From assembly GCA_944324075.1 (NCBI GenBank), contig CALUUZ010000003.1:124001-188000 (forward strand): a stretch of DNA of 64,000 nucleotides. Direction: 5' to 3'. The notes under the pieces were generated by a model. The model saw only the letters and a list, made by a program, of their open reading frames with translations. It had not been told where the DNA came from and did not search any database. The first letter of the stretch is position 1, and every line of letters begins with the position of its first letter. This document shows positions 62,700 to 64,000 of the stretch, piece after piece. The position numbers were made by a program, and so were the translations under genes. The stretch comes from Candidatus Mailhella excrementigallinarum. GTDB lineage: Bacteria > Desulfobacterota > Desulfovibrionia > Desulfovibrionales > Desulfovibrionaceae.

Positions 62700-62806
62700 A
62701 AAGCAAGGACATAATTGGAAAAACTATATAAGTTAATGGTGCTGCGCGTTAGAGCCGCTACCGATAGGAATCCCCCGACTTTAGGCGGGGGAGGAGGTCA
62801 AAAGTT
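62700..62806 (+). mobile_element. Right-end remnant of an IS200/IS605-type (TnpB) element
   Basis: The sequence TAGAGCCGCTACCGATAGGA followed by the hairpin CCCCCG-N8-CGGGGG (62772-62791) and GAGGAGGTCAAAAG is the typical right end of tnpB-carrying elements, the part that also forms the 3' end of the guide RNA. No TnpA or TnpB frame is present. In the 474-base gap 62494-62967 nothing else is convincing apart from this and the tape-measure terminator. Confidence 0.5.
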
Positions 62807-62896
62807 CCCCATTCAACCACTCACTCCCGCCTTTACCCAGAACCATTGCCCTCTCCTTTTCTCCGCCTGATACCGTTAACCCGAACTCGGGGCAAC

Positions 62897-62918
62897 AAAA
62901 AAACCGCCCTGAGGCGGC
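62897..62918 (-). terminator. Rho-independent terminator of the tape measure gene
   Basis: CCGCC/GGCGG stem followed by T7 on the minus strand, 50 bases past the tape-measure stop codon. Confidence 0.75.
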
Positions 62919-62967
62919 TGGAAAGAGGAAAGAGAGAAAGTCAAGAAAACTCCGAAAACCATGCACT

Positions 62968-64000
62968 CTATCGGTATAACCTGCCCGCCCTGCTCAAACC
63001 GCGTGTGCGGTCAAGATGATTGACAAGCTGGCTTTTTCCTGCCGCATCGCGCTGAACAATACCCGCTTCAATCTGCGTCAGAACAATTTCCATATTCATC
63101 CCCCCCTGCCCGTCCGGCGCGGCCGTGGTCTGCGCCTGAACCTGCTGGCCCGTTTTGTTGATGACGTTGACCGTGATTTGCGGCTTCATGGTCTGCCGCT
63201 GTTCCGCAATGAATTTCATGTATTTCGCGGATTCCGCCGCAAATCCCCGCTGCGCCTGCTGCATGATGTCATCCATTCCGGACATGGCAAGCCCCAAACG
63301 GCCGTTGCTTGCCCGGTCAAGCGGCAGAATGGCCTCCGGCCCCGCCTCGCCCATGATGCCCCCGCCGCCTGCAAACATGGAGAGATGCCGCCCGAATGAA
63401 AAGGCCGTGGGTTGGGTAACGATACTGCCGGAATAGTCCGAGATATTGCCGCCGGAGAAAACGCCGCCCTTGGCCCATCCAAATACGGATGAGGGAGACC
63501 AGCCGCCGGAAGCCAACCCACCGCTTACGCTCATGCTCGCGCCCGCGCTCGAACCTCCGCCGAGCAATCCGCCGATCAGCCCTCCCAGAAGTCCTCCGCC
63601 GCCCGATTTCCCGCCCGTAAGCGCCTCAAGCAGCGGCGCAACCACCATTGCCTGATAAGCGATACGCACCAGATCGCTGATAATACTGTTGGCAAGGTCG
63701 GAAAAACCGAGCTTGCCTGTCATGGCAAAATCAACAAAGGCGTCTTCCAGCCCGCTCAACGTGGAGGAGGTAAAATTCTCAAACTGCCGCCCCATGTTCA
63801 TGGAATCCGCATAATAACTCCGCATGGCCCGCCTTGCGCCGTCCCATCCGTCCGTGCTGGCCTCAAGGCGCAATATTTCGGCAAGCTGCTTCCTGTATTC
63901 CTCCGGTATTCCTGCCTCTTTCCATGCCTGGGCCTGCTGCTCTATCAGTTTGTTCACATATTCAAGACCCATCCCGTACCGGCCGGATTTTTCTCTCAAT
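62968..64000 (-). CDS. Phage tail tape measure protein, C-terminal part (5' end outside window)
   Basis: At least 343 residues with no start in the window. FENFTSSTLSGLEDAFVDFAMTGKLGFSDLANSIISDLVRIAYQAMVVAPLLEALTGG is the C-terminal domain of lambda-type tape measures, followed by a Gly/Ser-rich stretch and AGGGGIMGEAGPEAILPLDRASNGRLG, a typical ending. It sets tail length in siphophages. Followed by the cargo block and then the DUF1833, NlpC/P60 and J genes, so the tail operon is interrupted. Confidence 0.85.
   Translation of the reverse strand, partial: LREKSGRYGMGLEYVNKLIEQQAQAWKEAGIPEEYRKQLAEILRLEASTDGWDGARRAMRSYYADSMNMGRQFENFTSSTLSGLEDAFVDFAMTGKLGFSDLANSIISDLVRIAYQAMVVAPLLEALTGGKSGGGGLLGGLIGGLLGGGSSAGASMSVSGGLASGGWSPSSVFGWAKGGVFSGGNISDYSGSIVTQPTAFSFGRHLSMFAGGGGIMGEAGPEAILPLDRASNGRLGLAMSGMDDIMQQAQRGFAAESAKYMKFIAEQRQTMKPQITVNVINKTGQQVQAQTTAAPDGQGGMNMEIVLTQIEAGIVQRDAAGKSQLVNHLDRTRGLSRAGRLYR

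Noticed and set aside
62781..62966. A 61-codon minus-strand frame next to the tape measure
   Set aside because: It runs through the tape-measure terminator and the IS605-like hairpin, and has no ribosome site or family.

Overview
The window looks like a chromosome segment of a GC-rich, strictly anaerobic, flagellated sulfur-metabolising bacterium, most likely of the Desulfovibrionaceae (Desulfovibrio/Bilophila/Mailhella type). This rests on gene content: hydrogenase maturation genes hypD/hypE, a fused 2-hydroxyacyl-CoA dehydratase activase, a radical-SAM/DUF2344 fusion, sigma-54 promoters, and two glycyl radical enzymes carrying the active-site set of sulfonate C-S lyases, each with its own TRAP transporter. 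Species cannot be fixed from this sequence alone. I see no rRNA, tRNA or CRISPR array.

Layout. 1-17.5 kb is housekeeping: terC (cut by the window edge), a radical SAM fusion, a small Sm-like protein, rnc, a flagellin with a sigma-54 promoter, a giant CoA-dehydratase activase, a U32 peptidase/rRNA hydroxylase, hypD, hypE and a family 9 glycosyltransferase. 17.7-26 kb holds two related catabolic operons on the minus strand (MFS transporter, alpha/beta hydrolase, TIM-barrel amidohydrolase, hydroxyacid dehydrogenase; and a second MFS plus amidohydrolase). A LysR gene lies between them and both operons share a conserved dyad upstream.

26.6-48.5 kb holds two parallel glycyl-radical modules. Module 1: sigma-54 activator, DctP, fused DctQM, glycyl radical enzyme, activase. 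Module 2: sigma-54 activator; a divergent operon of DctP, fused DctQM and a Tat-exported S58 peptidase; and a convergent operon of glycyl radical enzyme, an amidohydrolase-like protein without its metal ligands, a MATE exporter and activase. Both TRAP operons have textbook -24/-12 promoters with large inverted repeats upstream. The simplest reading is that two related hydroxy-sulfonates, or similar small anions, are imported and split, with sulfite as a likely electron acceptor. The substrates are not determined.

48.8-55.3 kb holds a glycosyltransferase, a TatD nuclease, a YjfB-like small protein, a diguanylate cyclase and an AT-rich glycosyltransferase. 55.3-64 kb is a decaying lambda-like prophage tail region: tape measure, DUF1833, NlpC/P60, truncated tail-tip J, broken fibre and antirepressor genes. 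It carries a cargo block with a divergent pair of zinc-ribbon/YbjQ-like proteins.

Three cross-cutting signals stand out: (i) at least nine copies of a 130-230 bp palindromic intergenic repeat, five of which supply the TAG stop codon of a neighbouring gene; (ii) two long GA/TC microsatellites inside genes (a LysR tail and a TRAP signal peptide), candidates for phase variation; (iii) two copies of an unrecognised ~82-nt RNA-like motif in the prophage region with compensatory base changes in its stems.
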